Assembly (NCBI GenBank): GCA_947495795.1
Contig: CANMAI010000003.1
Location: 248,001-312,000, forward strand
Direction: 5' to 3'
From: an uncultured Paracoccaceae bacterium
GTDB lineage: Bacteria > Pseudomonadota > Alphaproteobacteria > Rhodobacterales > Rhodobacteraceae
DNA length: 64,000 nucleotides
The position numbers and the translations under genes were made by a program. Under the pieces are notes generated by a model, which was not told where the DNA came from, searched no databases, and saw only the letters and a program-made list of their open reading frames with translations. The first letter of the stretch is position 1. Every line of letters starts with the position of its first letter. Shown piece by piece: positions 9,881 through 18,026 of this stretch.

Positions 9881-10213
9881 TCAGTCGCCGGGGATTACCC
9901 CCAAGCGATTAAGCTCAGCCTCCAGCTTTGAGAGCGTCCGGTCGCCGCCCTTAGTTGCGGCGACCAGTCTGTCGAAGCGCTCCCGCAGCATCGTTTTCTC
10001 ATCGCCGCCCAGATCATTCCACGGCCGCCCCTGCAACCCCATCACCAGCGCATAATACCCGATGAAATGCGGCCGCGTACCCGCCCTGATCAGCCGGGAA
10101 TACGCCTCATCCGGCCCGATCGCGCGCACATCTTCCGCACTGTGCAGTCCGGCACGCGCAAAACCAGCCTCCGATTTCGGGCCAATATTGCGGATCTCCG
10201 ATACTTTGCTCAT
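9881..10213 (-). CDS. TfoX C-terminal domain protein
   Basis: A 110-residue protein consisting only of the C-terminal domain of TfoX/Sxy: opening VSEIRNIGPKSEAGFARAGL (helix-hairpin-helix-like), followed by the conserved GLQGRPWNDL block. Full TfoX proteins also have an N-terminal domain, which is absent, so a competence role should not be assumed. The start ATG at 10213 overlaps the purN stop as ATGA, making it the last gene of purM-purN-tfoX. The C-terminal 40 residues are charged and helical. Confidence 0.8.
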   Translation of the reverse strand: MSKVSEIRNIGPKSEAGFARAGLHSAEDVRAIGPDEAYSRLIRAGTRPHFIGYYALVMGLQGRPWNDLGGDEKTMLRERFDRLVAATKGGDRTLSKLEAELNRLGVIPGD

Positions 10214-10806
10214 GCAAACAAGGCTACACGCCCCCGGCTGCCGGAGGCAAACCGTTCCAGCACCTCGGGGTAAAGCTGATGCTCCAGTGGTAGAAGCCGT
10301 GCCGCAAGATCGGCGGCACTGTCGCCGTCCCGCACCGGAATAACCGCCTGGCCCAGAATGGGCCCCGCATCAAGATCGGCCGTTACCAGGTGCACCGTCG
10401 CCCCATGTACCGCCATCCCCGCATCCAGTGCCCGCTGATGCGTGTCCAGCCCTTTGAAGAGCGGCAACAGAGAAGGATGGATATTCAGGATACGCTCTGC
10501 CCAATCTTTCACAAATGCAGCACTCAAAACCCGCATGAACCCCGCAAGGCAGATGATATCCACGTCTGCCGCCCGCAGTGTCGCATCCAGCTCCGCCTCA
10601 AAGTCCGCCTTCTCCCGGCCCCGATGATCCACTACGGCCGTCTTCACACCCAAAGCCTCAGCCTTGGCAAGCCCGGCCGCCTCTGCCTTGTTGGAAACCA
10701 CCAGCACGGCCTCAGCCGGATGCCCAGCGGTCTGGCAACTTTCGACCAGCCGCATCATGTTGGAGCCGGAACCAGAGATCAGCACCGCAATCCGTTTGCG
10801 TTTCAC
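10210..10806 (-). CDS. purN: phosphoribosylglycinamide formyltransferase
   Basis: Third step of de novo purine synthesis: formylates GAR using 10-formyl-tetrahydrofolate. The 198 residues include the N-terminal phosphate loop [13 protein letters not shown], the catalytic NIHPSLLP with Asn and His, and [13 protein letters not shown] with the catalytic Asp. It overlaps purM by ATGA, the common bacterial purMN arrangement. Confidence 0.96.
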   Translation of the reverse strand: MKRKRIAVLISGSGSNMMRLVESCQTAGHPAEAVLVVSNKAEAAGLAKAEALGVKTAVVDHRGREKADFEAELDATLRAADVDIICLAGFMRVLSAAFVKDWAERILNIHPSLLPLFKGLDTHQRALDAGMAVHGATVHLVTADLDAGPILGQAVIPVRDGDSAADLAARLLPLEHQLYPEVLERFASGSRGRVALFA

Positions 10807-11837
10807 AGAAGCGAACCCGAATAGCGAATGTTGCCGGAGCTTGTCACAGAGCCAATGGTGAACACAGTCTCGCCGGCTTCACGCAAAGCGTCCGCAATGG
10901 CGTCTGCCCCGTCGGCTGACACTACGGCCACCATCCCGATCCCGCAATTGTATGTCTTCAGCGCCTCCGCCGCATCCAACTCCGCCGTTTCCAGCAGCCA
11001 GCGGAATACCGGGGGCAGATCCCATGCACCCAGATCAATTGCAGCACCCAGCCCGTCCGGCAAAACACGCGGCACGTTCTCCGTCAACCCGCCGCCAGTG
11101 ATATGGGCAAACCCTTTCACGCCTTGCTGCGCCATCGCCGCAACACACGCCTTCACATAGACGCGGGTAGGCTCCAGCAACGCCGCACCAAGTGAGGCCT
11201 GCGCAAACGGGGCAGGGGAGGACCACTCAAGCCCGCTCCGCTCTACCGTCTTGCGCACCAGCGAATACCCGTTGGAGTGAACACCGGACGAGTCGAGCCC
11301 CAGAAGCACATCTCCCACCGTCACGCCGGAGGGCAGGCTCATGCCCCGCTCCATCGCACCTACGGCAAACCCGGCAAGATCGAAATCACCGCCGGAATAC
11401 ATTCCGGGCATCTCAGCAGTCTCGCCACCGATCAATGCGGCACCGGCCTGCGCACATCCCTCAGCAATCCCCTCGATCACGTCCGTGGCCCTGTCCACAT
11501 CGAGCTTCGCCGTTGCAAAGTAATCAAGGAAAAACAGAGGTTCAGCCCCCTGACACACCAAATCATTCACGCACATAGCCACAAGATCAATGCCAACACT
11601 GCGCAACATATCCTGCTCGATCGCCAGCTTCAGCTTGGTGCCAACACCATCTGTGGCAGCCACGAGAATAGGGTCCGAATATCCCGCTGCCTTCAGATCA
11701 AACAGTGCCCCAAACCCGCCAAGCCCCGCCATCACCCCGGGGCGTGCCGTGCGCTTGGCCGCAGGCTTGATCCGCTCCACAAGGCTGTTGCCCGCGGCAA
11801 TATCCACGCCCGCATCGGCGTAGGTGATCCGGCTCAT
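10803..11837 (-). CDS. purM: phosphoribosylaminoimidazole synthetase (AIR synthase)
   Basis: Fifth step of purine synthesis: ATP-dependent ring closure of FGAM to AIR. The 344-residue protein has the PurM signatures YADAGVDI near the N-terminus, [14 protein letters not shown], the glycine-rich [11 protein letters not shown] and [16 protein letters not shown]. It is the first gene of the purM-purN unit. The 120 bases upstream, up to the tRNA gene, carry its promoter; no purine riboswitch-like fold is apparent. Confidence 0.97.
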   Translation of the reverse strand: MSRITYADAGVDIAAGNSLVERIKPAAKRTARPGVMAGLGGFGALFDLKAAGYSDPILVAATDGVGTKLKLAIEQDMLRSVGIDLVAMCVNDLVCQGAEPLFFLDYFATAKLDVDRATDVIEGIAEGCAQAGAALIGGETAEMPGMYSGGDFDLAGFAVGAMERGMSLPSGVTVGDVLLGLDSSGVHSNGYSLVRKTVERSGLEWSSPAPFAQASLGAALLEPTRVYVKACVAAMAQQGVKGFAHITGGGLTENVPRVLPDGLGAAIDLGAWDLPPVFRWLLETAELDAAEALKTYNCGIGMVAVVSADGADAIADALREAGETVFTIGSVTSSGNIRYSGSLL

Positions 11838-11956
11838 CTCGCGTCTCCCTCTTTGCTTGGCCTGCGCTTAGCGCAGTTGGCAGCAGAAGGAAACATATCA
11901 CGCGAAACCACCGCTTGACGCCTGCCAGCGCCCCAAGTAAGCCTCACGCCCACGGC

Positions 11957-12033
11957 GGGCCTGTAGCTCAACTGGTTAGAGCAGAGCGCTCATAACGCTT
12001 TGGTTGGGGGTTCGAGTCCCTCCGGGCCTACCA
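11957..12033 (+). tRNA. tRNA with CAT anticodon, probably Ile2 (otherwise elongator Met)
   Basis: A 77-base gene folds as a complete cloverleaf: acceptor GGGCCTG pairs with CGGGCCT (one G-T at each of two positions), the D-arm is GCTC...GAGC, the anticodon stem GAGCG/CGCTT encloses CTCATAA, the T-arm carries TTCGAGT, and CCA is encoded. Anticodon CAT fits initiator Met, elongator Met or Ile2. It lacks the run of three G-C pairs of initiators. The C4-G69 and C5-G68 pairs match known TilS determinants of tRNA-Ile2, so lysidine-modified Ile2 is favoured. Confidence 0.93.
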
Positions 12034-12215
12034 CCGCAACTATAGATCAACGATTTGGCCCCAAGGTTTTTTAGTGGCTCTGATCAATATTCCAACCAAG
12101 ACCTTTGTTGAATGTGTCAGGTCGGTCCAGATCAAGCGTGAGTTGCGCTGGCGGCGAGGCTGCACAACAGACCTGATGGCATTGGTTCAACGGTGTGAAC
12201 CGACGCCGCAGGCGG

Positions 12216-12235
12216 AATTTGATCCGGATCAAATT
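12216..12235. promoter_or_regulatory. FNR/FnrL-type operator
   Basis: The 20-base perfect palindrome AATTTGATCCGGATCAAATT contains the consensus FNR half sites TTGAT-N4-ATCAA at 12219-12232. It lies 71 bases before the ATG of the decayed ferric-reductase-like gene, so it probably gave oxygen-responsive control to that gene. An imperfect second palindrome (GGTTCA-N6-TGAACC, 12184-12201) lies just upstream. Confidence 0.65.
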
Positions 12236-12306
12236 CCCTCTCCTGTTGAGTTTGTAAGGCCGTGATCACTCTGTCGATCTTGATATCGCCGATCTTATTG
12301 GGATTC

Positions 12307-12756
12307 ATGAAACTGAAATCGTTCCTTCTAAAGTACCTTGCGCTGGTTGTGTCGCCGCTAACAGTGGCGTGGATCCTGCCTTGCAACCCGCGGCCATGTT
12401 GGGGCGAATAGGCCTCGGCCGTTGGAATACTGGCATTTCCGATCATATTGGCGGAATTCATGCTTTCGAGACAGTTTCGGTCGATCTCGGGCGTGGTGGG
12501 GCTGGACGTAACACTGCGGCTGCATCAATTAATGGCACAATCCGCGTTGGTACTAGCGCCTTTTCACCTCTTTTTGTACTCGCTGCCGATGGCCGATCCG
12601 ATGGTCTGGGACATCGATCGCGCTCACAGCATTACCTCTGATCTGCCCTCGCTCGCCGGGGGCATCGTGCTTGGCTTTCACTACCCACGCTGGTGTTGCT
12701 GGCTGCAGCGCGCAGTCAGCTGGTCTATTCCTTTGAAGCTTGACGGCTTAGTGGCG
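12307..12756 (+). pseudogene. decayed ferric-reductase-like membrane protein
   Basis: The frame from ATG 12307 encodes hydrophobic helices (FLLKYLALVVSPLTVAWIL) resembling the N-terminus of ferric-reductase-like/FNR-type oxidoreductases, then a TAG at 12409-12411. The same frame continues with GILAFPIILAEFML and VGLDVTLRLHQLMAQSALVL. At about 12669 the reading must shift (one base lost) to give WLSLPTLVLLAAARSQLVYS, which stops at TGA 12741-12743 where the family would be expected to have Trp. Both early stops could come from TGG by a G-to-A change. The C-terminal domains are missing. Family assignment is by motif memory. Confidence 0.6.
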
Positions 12757-13005
12757 CTAGTTTTCGACTTTGCCGATGACCTGCAGCAGAAACTGGCACT
12801 TCTCGGCACACCGATTCCGTCCGAGTTCCTGGCAATGGTGCCCTAAATCGAAATGATCATTGTGGTGGCAGGTCTGATTGCGCGCGCGCGTGCGCCTGAG
12901 GCGAACGGCAACCGGTACTGCCAGACGTCCTCGACCCTTGAGCAAGCGCGCTATCTCTTATTGTTCGTACGGCGAGACATCAACTCGGTGCCAAAACTAT
13001 CGTAA
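12745..13005 (+). pseudogene. unidentified coding-like remnant with internal stop
   Basis: One frame reads LDGLVALVFDFADDLQQKLA and on to a TAA at 12844-12846, then continues for 52 further codons to TAA 13003-13005 with normal-looking composition (TLEQARYLLLFVRRDI). It adjoins the ferric-reductase-like remnant and may be the end of the same locus after a deletion, or of a separate gene. I do not recognise the family, and no start codon with a ribosome site is seen. Confidence 0.3.
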
Positions 13006-13038
13006 TTAGGACAGTCTTTTGTGAGCGATTGGCAAAGT

Positions 13039-13070
13039 GATACCCCCAAGTGCATCGACTTGGGGGTATC
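13039..13070. terminator. strong bidirectional hairpin
   Basis: A perfect 13-base-pair stem, GATACCCCCAAGT (13039-13051) with ACTTGGGGGTATC (13058-13070), encloses a six-base loop. It lies seven bases after the stop of the minus-strand SnoaL-like gene. No long T-run follows on either side, so termination is likely but not certain. Confidence 0.6.
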
Positions 13071-13076
13071 CTTAGT

Positions 13077-13580
13077 TCAGTTCGATTGGGTGGCGCGTTC
13101 ATTGGCTCGTTCGATCAGGCCACCTCGGTCTCCGGTTTCCCAAAGCGCAGTCATCGTCAGGCCTTCGACCTTCCAGTCACCCTCTGTGCGGACCAGATCA
13201 TAATCGTAGCGCCCACCCAGAATCCACAGATCGTCTCCTATCCGGTGCGTGGCGGTAAAATCGGCCTCGGCTGTCGCTGCGTTGCCATCCAGCGACGTGA
13301 CCGTGTGGTTCGTTACCATGTGGTGCGTTGCCTCGAAGCCGGGCAGGAAGCCTGACCATTGAGCGATAACGTTGTCGGCTGCCTGGGTTGCGGGCTCGCC
13401 GCCCCAGAGGCTTGTGTAGTCAAGCGTTACCTCATCGGCGAAGGCGTCGCGAACGCGATCCCAGTCGTGGCGGTCCGCACCTGCGGCAATCGCGGTGATT
13501 GGATCGAGGATCGCGGCCCGGTCATCGGCAAGGGCGGGGCAGGCGAGGGCGATTGCGGCGGCTGTCATCAGGGCTTTCAT
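13077..13580 (-). CDS. secreted SnoaL/NTF2-like protein
   Basis: A 167-residue protein with a clear signal peptide (residues 1-18, cleavage after CPALA) followed by one NTF2-like cone fold: the helix AILDPITAIAAGADRHDWDRVRDAFADEVTLDY, then a beta-rich half with THHMVTNHTV. The family covers small-molecule isomerases, hydrolases and non-enzymatic binding proteins; nothing here decides which. Its neighbour upstream on the same strand is a secreted alpha/beta hydrolase, and an AraC regulator lies beyond, so the three may form one unit acting on an extracellular or periplasmic compound. Confidence 0.75.
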   Translation of the reverse strand: MKALMTAAAIALACPALADDRAAILDPITAIAAGADRHDWDRVRDAFADEVTLDYTSLWGGEPATQAADNVIAQWSGFLPGFEATHHMVTNHTVTSLDGNAATAEADFTATHRIGDDLWILGGRYDYDLVRTEGDWKVEGLTMTALWETGDRGGLIERANERATQSN

Positions 13581-13637
13581 ATCAATATCCTTCCGTGGAT
13601 TGAGAGGGGGCGGCGCAGACCGCCCTCCAAATGCTGT

Positions 13638-14594
13638 TCAGCTGTCAGAGCCGGGAGTGGCAAAATGGGCTGCAATCGTGTCGGCGGCGCGGGTCACGTC
13701 TTCGGGGTTGTCGTAGAAATCGAATTGTGTGACGTCTTCGAGCATCTTGAGCGTTGCATCACCAGCGTAGTCGGCGAGGAACGCCTGCACACCTTGAGGG
13801 ATTGCGGCACTTTCCGAGTGGACAACCGCCAGCGGCTGCGTCAACCGGCTGGCGTTGTCGGCGGGATGATAGGTCAACCAACCTTCCCAGCCAGCGTTAT
13901 TCCACTGGTTGTCGTAGGCGGGGATCGCACCGCGGTCTTCCTCATAGTAGTAACCGCCGATCGGCATCAGTACGCCTTCCGCACCTTTGGGCCCCGCTGC
14001 AGGGATGATCTGACCGCCAGCCGCCTCGGCTTCGCGCGACATGGCTATCAAGCCGTGCACGCCCTCTTCGCCGCCATAGACAGCGTTCACGATCTCTTCG
14101 TTCTGAAGCCATGGGGCGACGAGGCCGATCCGCTGAACCATGTCGTTGCCAGAAACAGCATCCACCATATAGCCGGCCGATGCACATATGCCGAGGCCGT
14201 TGATACGGACCGGGTCCACCTCTGGCAGGGTGGCAACGAAGTCGAAAGCGGCGCGGATATCGGAGGTTTTTGCCTCGGGGCTTTCCACGAAGCGAACGTT
14301 CTGCGGCAGATCACCGGACTTGCCCCAACCCCGGAAATCAAAGGTGAAGGCAGCAAAGCCACGCTCTACCATCTGTTCGGCATAAACGGCGGGCATCTGC
14401 TCCTCAACGGAAGTCCATGCGCCAGTTACGACGATTGTAGGCAGAGCCTCACCGCTATGGCCTTCCGGCAGATACAGCGTTCCAGACAAGGTTGCGCCTT
14501 CGTTTTCAAAGGTCACAGTGCGGGTTTCGATCTGCGCGATGGCAGCCGTTGATGAGATCAGAAAAGCGGCGGTGGTCAGGGAAAAGGTCTTCAT
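13638..14594 (-). CDS. secreted alpha/beta hydrolase
   Basis: A 318-residue protein of the COG1073/dienelactone-hydrolase-like group. A signal peptide (residues 1-20, ending STAAIAQ) precedes the fold. The oxyanion region is PTIVVTGAWTSVEEQMP, followed by FDFRGWGKSGD, and the nucleophile elbow reads GICASAGYM, with Cys replacing the first Gly of the usual GxSxG as in this subgroup. Start ATG 14594 has a GGAGAT ribosome site; the longer reading from 14663 would destroy the signal peptide. It is 57 bases upstream of the SnoaL-like gene. Substrate unknown. Confidence 0.78.
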   Translation of the reverse strand: MKTFSLTTAAFLISSTAAIAQIETRTVTFENEGATLSGTLYLPEGHSGEALPTIVVTGAWTSVEEQMPAVYAEQMVERGFAAFTFDFRGWGKSGDLPQNVRFVESPEAKTSDIRAAFDFVATLPEVDPVRINGLGICASAGYMVDAVSGNDMVQRIGLVAPWLQNEEIVNAVYGGEEGVHGLIAMSREAEAAGGQIIPAAGPKGAEGVLMPIGGYYYEEDRGAIPAYDNQWNNAGWEGWLTYHPADNASRLTQPLAVVHSESAAIPQGVQAFLADYAGDATLKMLEDVTQFDFYDNPEDVTRAADTIAAHFATPGSDS

Positions 14595-14715
14595 CTCGGT
14601 ATCTCCAATGTCAGTGTTGTGGGCGTCTTGCCCGATGACATGAGAGATACGGCGTGACCGCATGGATTAATTGAACCGGGCTGCGCGCTTTTTGCAGATT
14701 CCAGCTTTTGTATGA

Positions 14716-15594
14716 TCAGGCAGTACGGAACTGTCGCGGTGTCTGCCCTGTAATCTGCTTGAAGCTGCGCGAGAAATGCGCCTGATCGGCAAACCCGCAA
14801 TCCAGTGCGATGGAGCCCAATGGGCGGGCGGCGTCCGCCATCATCTCCATCGCTTGCTCGATCCGGTAGGCCAGCACGTATTGCATCGGAGTTTCGCCCA
14901 CCGTTTCCTTGAACACCCGCCCGAAATGCGAGGGCGACATCCCCGCCTCGCGCGCCAGATCATTTACTGTGATCGTGCGATCAAGGTTGGATCTGATAAA
15001 AGCAAGCACGCGCTTGAAGTGCTCCGAGGTAAAGCGCGCCGACAGCGCCAGCTCTTCAGGGCGATGTTGACCGTATCTCTGCAGGAGCTTGACCAGAAGG
15101 ACACGGCTAATCGCCTCGAACATCACGCCTGAGGTCAGATCATCGTTTTCCAAGGCGTCACGCATCATCACGCCAGCTGCACATAGATCGGCATCAGCAA
15201 ACTGAGGCAGATCAGCAAGCTGTTGTGTATCCAGCAACATCCCAAGCTCTTTCTGAGCAAACTGTTCGACCTTCAAGGGATCAAGCGTGACGACAATGAC
15301 ATCCGACTTTCCAAACCAGCGCCAGCCTGAGCGCATCCCCGCCGGGGTGACGATGACCTCGTCCTTATAAAAGGTGAAATCCCGCAAGTCCCCATCACGA
15401 CGGTTCTGCACGCGATGCGGCGTTTCACAAAGATTCAATAGAATATGATGTTCGGCAAAGACCTCTTCGGGCATTGTGTCTGGCTCAGCCTGAAAATACC
15501 GCACCGACATAAGTGCCGCCGCCGAGACGTGCTCCATTGCATCGCTATTGAGCAATGGGAGTGACGGATAAATATCGGCATAGCGGCGTGGCAC
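14716..15594 (-). CDS. AraC family transcriptional regulator
   Basis: A 292-residue regulator. The C-terminal 100 residues carry the two helix-turn-helix motifs of AraC proteins (TITVNDLAREAGMSPSHFGR and IALDCGFADQAHFSRSFKQI, ending TGQTPRQFR). The N-terminal 180 residues form a beta-rich effector domain with no clear match to a known ligand class. The track start is GTG 15594; a later Met (MEHVSAA) is possible. It lies directly upstream of, and in line with, the secreted hydrolase and SnoaL-like genes, the likely targets. Confidence 0.83.
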   Translation of the reverse strand: MPRRYADIYPSLPLLNSDAMEHVSAAALMSVRYFQAEPDTMPEEVFAEHHILLNLCETPHRVQNRRDGDLRDFTFYKDEVIVTPAGMRSGWRWFGKSDVIVVTLDPLKVEQFAQKELGMLLDTQQLADLPQFADADLCAAGVMMRDALENDDLTSGVMFEAISRVLLVKLLQRYGQHRPEELALSARFTSEHFKRVLAFIRSNLDRTITVNDLAREAGMSPSHFGRVFKETVGETPMQYVLAYRIEQAMEMMADAARPLGSIALDCGFADQAHFSRSFKQITGQTPRQFRTA

Positions 15595-15785
15595 AGTAGT
15601 CCTTCGATTATCTCAAAACTCTACGCAGCCCATTCTGCGATGCCAAGACGTTCGGTCGTTCCATAAACCCACAGGCGAATACTTTGAAGACAAGGGTTTC
15701 GACGGGCTCGCTAATCCACCGGCGGAGGAAATACTCGGATATTCCCCGCAACATTGAGGCCACAGTAATTGGTGATGTACCGCAC

Positions 15786-16694
15786 TCAACCAAGTTCACT
15801 TTTCATCTGATCTAAAAGAACCGCCTTCACCTGCTCGCGAAGCCACGCATTCAACGGATCAGTCCTGCGGCGCTCGTGCCAGCATAAACGCACCGGAACC
15901 GGGTCGAGTGCGAACGGCAACGCCGCCATCGACAGTCCGAAGCGGTGGGTGTGGAAGGCTGCAATTGGCTTCGGCATCGTGGCAATGGCACCTGTTCTAA
16001 CAATCAGTTCAGGAATCGAGCCAAATCGAGGGGTCCATGCGATGACGCGTCGCTCATACCCCATGTTGGCCAGTCGCTGATCTGTGTAACCTGCTTCCTC
16101 CATGCGAAAGCCCACAGCAACATGCGTGGCCTTCAAATATGCTTTCAAGCTCACCGGCGGGGAAACATCTGGTCTGTGCAGGATGACAAAGGGCTGCTCG
16201 AACAAGGTTGTGGATCCGAGACCCCGTGGCGGCGGGCCTGCGACAGACACCGCCAAGTCAACCCTCCCAGACTGCACATCCTGCCATACCGATTGATGAT
16301 CGATCTCGGCCACCCGCAAGACAAGTCCCGGCGCACGCTCCCGGAGATAGGAAACGACCTGCGCGAAGGCCATCTCATGCACATCGTCAGCAAGACCGAT
16401 GGTAACCTCGGCAGCAATTGACCTCGGCTCGAAATCAGAATGAGTCAGCGCCTGCGTGATAAGGTGCAATGGGTCACGTATCTCCAACCACAGCGCTTCA
16501 GCCCTTTGTGTGGGTTTCACACCCTTCGGCGTCTTCTCAAAAAGCCTGTCTCCGAGGATGTCGCGAAGCCGAGCCACAGATTGGCTCACCGCCGGTTGGC
16601 TCCGGCCAAGACGTTCTGCAGCGCACCTCAAATTGCGCTCAGACATGATCGCATCAAAAACGATCAACAGGTTCAGGTCCGGATATCTACTCAT
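15786..16694 (-). CDS. LysR family transcriptional regulator
   Basis: A 302-residue LysR-type regulator. The winged helix-turn-helix is at residues 1-62 (LLIVFDAIMSERNLRCAAERLGRSQPAVSQSVARLRDILGD split across the usual A-T-AV-S pattern), and the effector domain at about 90-295 is of the PBP2_NodD/DntR-like subgroup. It is divergent from the small SnoaL-like gene at 16805 with a 110-base gap, the standard geometry for autoregulation and control of the neighbour. Confidence 0.87.
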   Translation of the reverse strand: MSRYPDLNLLIVFDAIMSERNLRCAAERLGRSQPAVSQSVARLRDILGDRLFEKTPKGVKPTQRAEALWLEIRDPLHLITQALTHSDFEPRSIAAEVTIGLADDVHEMAFAQVVSYLRERAPGLVLRVAEIDHQSVWQDVQSGRVDLAVSVAGPPPRGLGSTTLFEQPFVILHRPDVSPPVSLKAYLKATHVAVGFRMEEAGYTDQRLANMGYERRVIAWTPRFGSIPELIVRTGAIATMPKPIAAFHTHRFGLSMAALPFALDPVPVRLCWHERRRTDPLNAWLREQVKAVLLDQMKSELG

Positions 16695-16804
16695 AACTAA
16701 TGCTTATGATAGTCACTAAGGTGTTCAATTGGAAGATATGAGGCTGGGCCGCTAAATTTGGATCATCGGCAATGATGCCTCACCTGAAATGAAGGACCAA
16801 GACA

Positions 16805-17206
16805 ATGATCACCTCAAACCTGCGCATCAACCAACTCAGCGAAACCGCCTTTGATGCCTATTTGCGATATCTGAAGGTGCTGGACGCCAAGGATCTCGAC
16901 GCCTACGCGCAATTTCTGGCAAACGATGTCTCTATCGAATTCGGCAACGCTCCGGCTGTGAAAGGCAAGAAAGCGGTCGTCGAAATGCTCGGCGGGTACT
17001 GGCAGAGCTTCAAGAGCATCGAACACGATCTGATCAACATCTACGGCTCTGACAAGGCATATGTTCTGGAAGCGCTGAACCATTATGTGCGGCACGATGG
17101 CACAAAGGCCACCGTGCGAGCAGTTGCCTTCACGGACAAGAATGAAGACGGGCTTGTGACCTCGGTTCGTATATTCGGGGACACCTCGCCGCTCTTTGAA
17201 GGCTAG
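16805..17206 (+). CDS. cytosolic SnoaL/NTF2-like protein
   Basis: A 133-residue NTF2-like protein without a signal peptide: opening helix FDAYLRYLKVLDAKDLDAYAQFLANDVSIEFGN, then the KGKKAVVEMLGGYW element and a beta-sheet half. It resembles limonene-epoxide-hydrolase-like/SnoaL proteins, but catalytic residues cannot be placed. The divergent LysR gene is the probable regulator. A hairpin at 17261-17287 ends the transcript. Confidence 0.77.
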   Translation: MITSNLRINQLSETAFDAYLRYLKVLDAKDLDAYAQFLANDVSIEFGNAPAVKGKKAVVEMLGGYWQSFKSIEHDLINIYGSDKAYVLEALNHYVRHDGTKATVRAVAFTDKNEDGLVTSVRIFGDTSPLFEG

Positions 17207-17260
17207 CCCGGAAGGGGGCGCCAGGTCAGTTCGCGCCTGCTCCCGCGTTGTGCAGGTTCA

Positions 17261-17287
17261 GTTGGCGGCCCGAGAAGGGCCGCCAAC
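17261..17287. terminator. bidirectional terminator hairpin
   Basis: Perfect 11-base-pair stem GTTGGCGGCCC / GGGCCGCCAAC with loop GAGAA, between two convergent genes (stops at 17206 and 17307). No T-run, so it may act as a processing or Rho-assisted terminator. Confidence 0.6.
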
Positions 17288-17306
17288 GGCAAGACTGCGG
17301 CAACTC

Positions 17307-18026
17307 TCAAACATCGAGAAAGTCATTCACGATGCTGTTGAATAGGCCGGGTTTCTCTAGGTGCGCTGCATGGGCGCAATCAGGAAGAACTGCCAGACTC
17401 GCGTTGGAAATTGATTTCCAAAGCTGTTCTGTTTGGCTCCACGGATATGTGCGATCATGATCACCCCAAACCACGAGTGTTCGTGCGCTGAGCGAGGCCA
17501 GTTTTGCGGCACCGGTCCATGCATTCATGGCGTCAAGCCCCGCGAGGATTGCCTGAATGCTGCTCCGCTCGGCAGTCTCAGCGCAGTCTGCATAAGCTGC
17601 AGCCTTTTCCTCTTCCAGAAACCATGTCGCAGAAATATGGCGTGCCGTGGCACGGGGCCCGTCCGACAGGGCGCGTCGCTTGGATGTTTCAATGGTTTCG
17701 AACCTGCCCGGCAACACACCTCGCGCGCCTGTTCCGTAAAGTACCAGACGCTCCACGCGCTCCGGTGATCGGGCAACCATTTCCTGAGCCACCATACCGC
17801 CCATGGAATGGCCAACAAGATGAAAACTCTGGATGCCCTGTGCGCTGAGTTCGTCGAGAACCCAATTTGCAAAGTCGGCGATCCTGTCGAACGCCTCCAT
17901 ATGGGCGTTGTCACCAAACCCGGGCAAATCAACAGCAACGACTTCGAAGTCACCGATGCAATCGATCTGGGCTTGCCATTGCCTGCTCCCCCCCATGAAC
18001 CCATGGACAAAAACGGCAGGGGTCAT
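17307..18026 (-). CDS. alpha/beta hydrolase coupled to ABC transporter
   Basis: A 239-residue cytosolic alpha/beta hydrolase. It has the oxyanion motif FVHGFMGG (6-13), the nucleophile elbow GHSMGG with Ser74, the acid in VVWGDHDRTYP and the catalytic His in CAHAAHLEKP, so the triad looks intact. Related proteins include esterases, amidases and C-C hydrolases. I chose ATG 18026 because it overlaps the permease stop (ATGA) and starts the fold; the upstream reading to 18698 is antisense-frame junk. As the last gene of the proX-proV-proW-type operon it probably processes the imported compound. Confidence 0.85.
   Translation of the reverse strand: MTPAVFVHGFMGGSRQWQAQIDCIGDFEVVAVDLPGFGDNAHMEAFDRIADFANWVLDELSAQGIQSFHLVGHSMGGMVAQEMVARSPERVERLVLYGTGARGVLPGRFETIETSKRRALSDGPRATARHISATWFLEEEKAAAYADCAETAERSSIQAILAGLDAMNAWTGAAKLASLSARTLVVWGDHDRTYPWSQTEQLWKSISNASLAVLPDCAHAAHLEKPGLFNSIVNDFLDV

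Noticed and set aside
12132-12461. A 109-codon minus-strand ORF after the tRNA
   Set aside because: Opposite to the ferric-reductase-like remnant and the FNR site, with no recognisable family.
15608-15799. A 63-codon minus-strand ORF between AraC and LysR genes
   Set aside because: No ribosome site or family match, and it overlaps the end of the LysR gene; possibly a decayed fragment.
11957-17306. tRNA-borne genomic island
   Set aside because: No integrase gene and no repeat of the tRNA 3' end was found downstream, so an island boundary cannot be shown.
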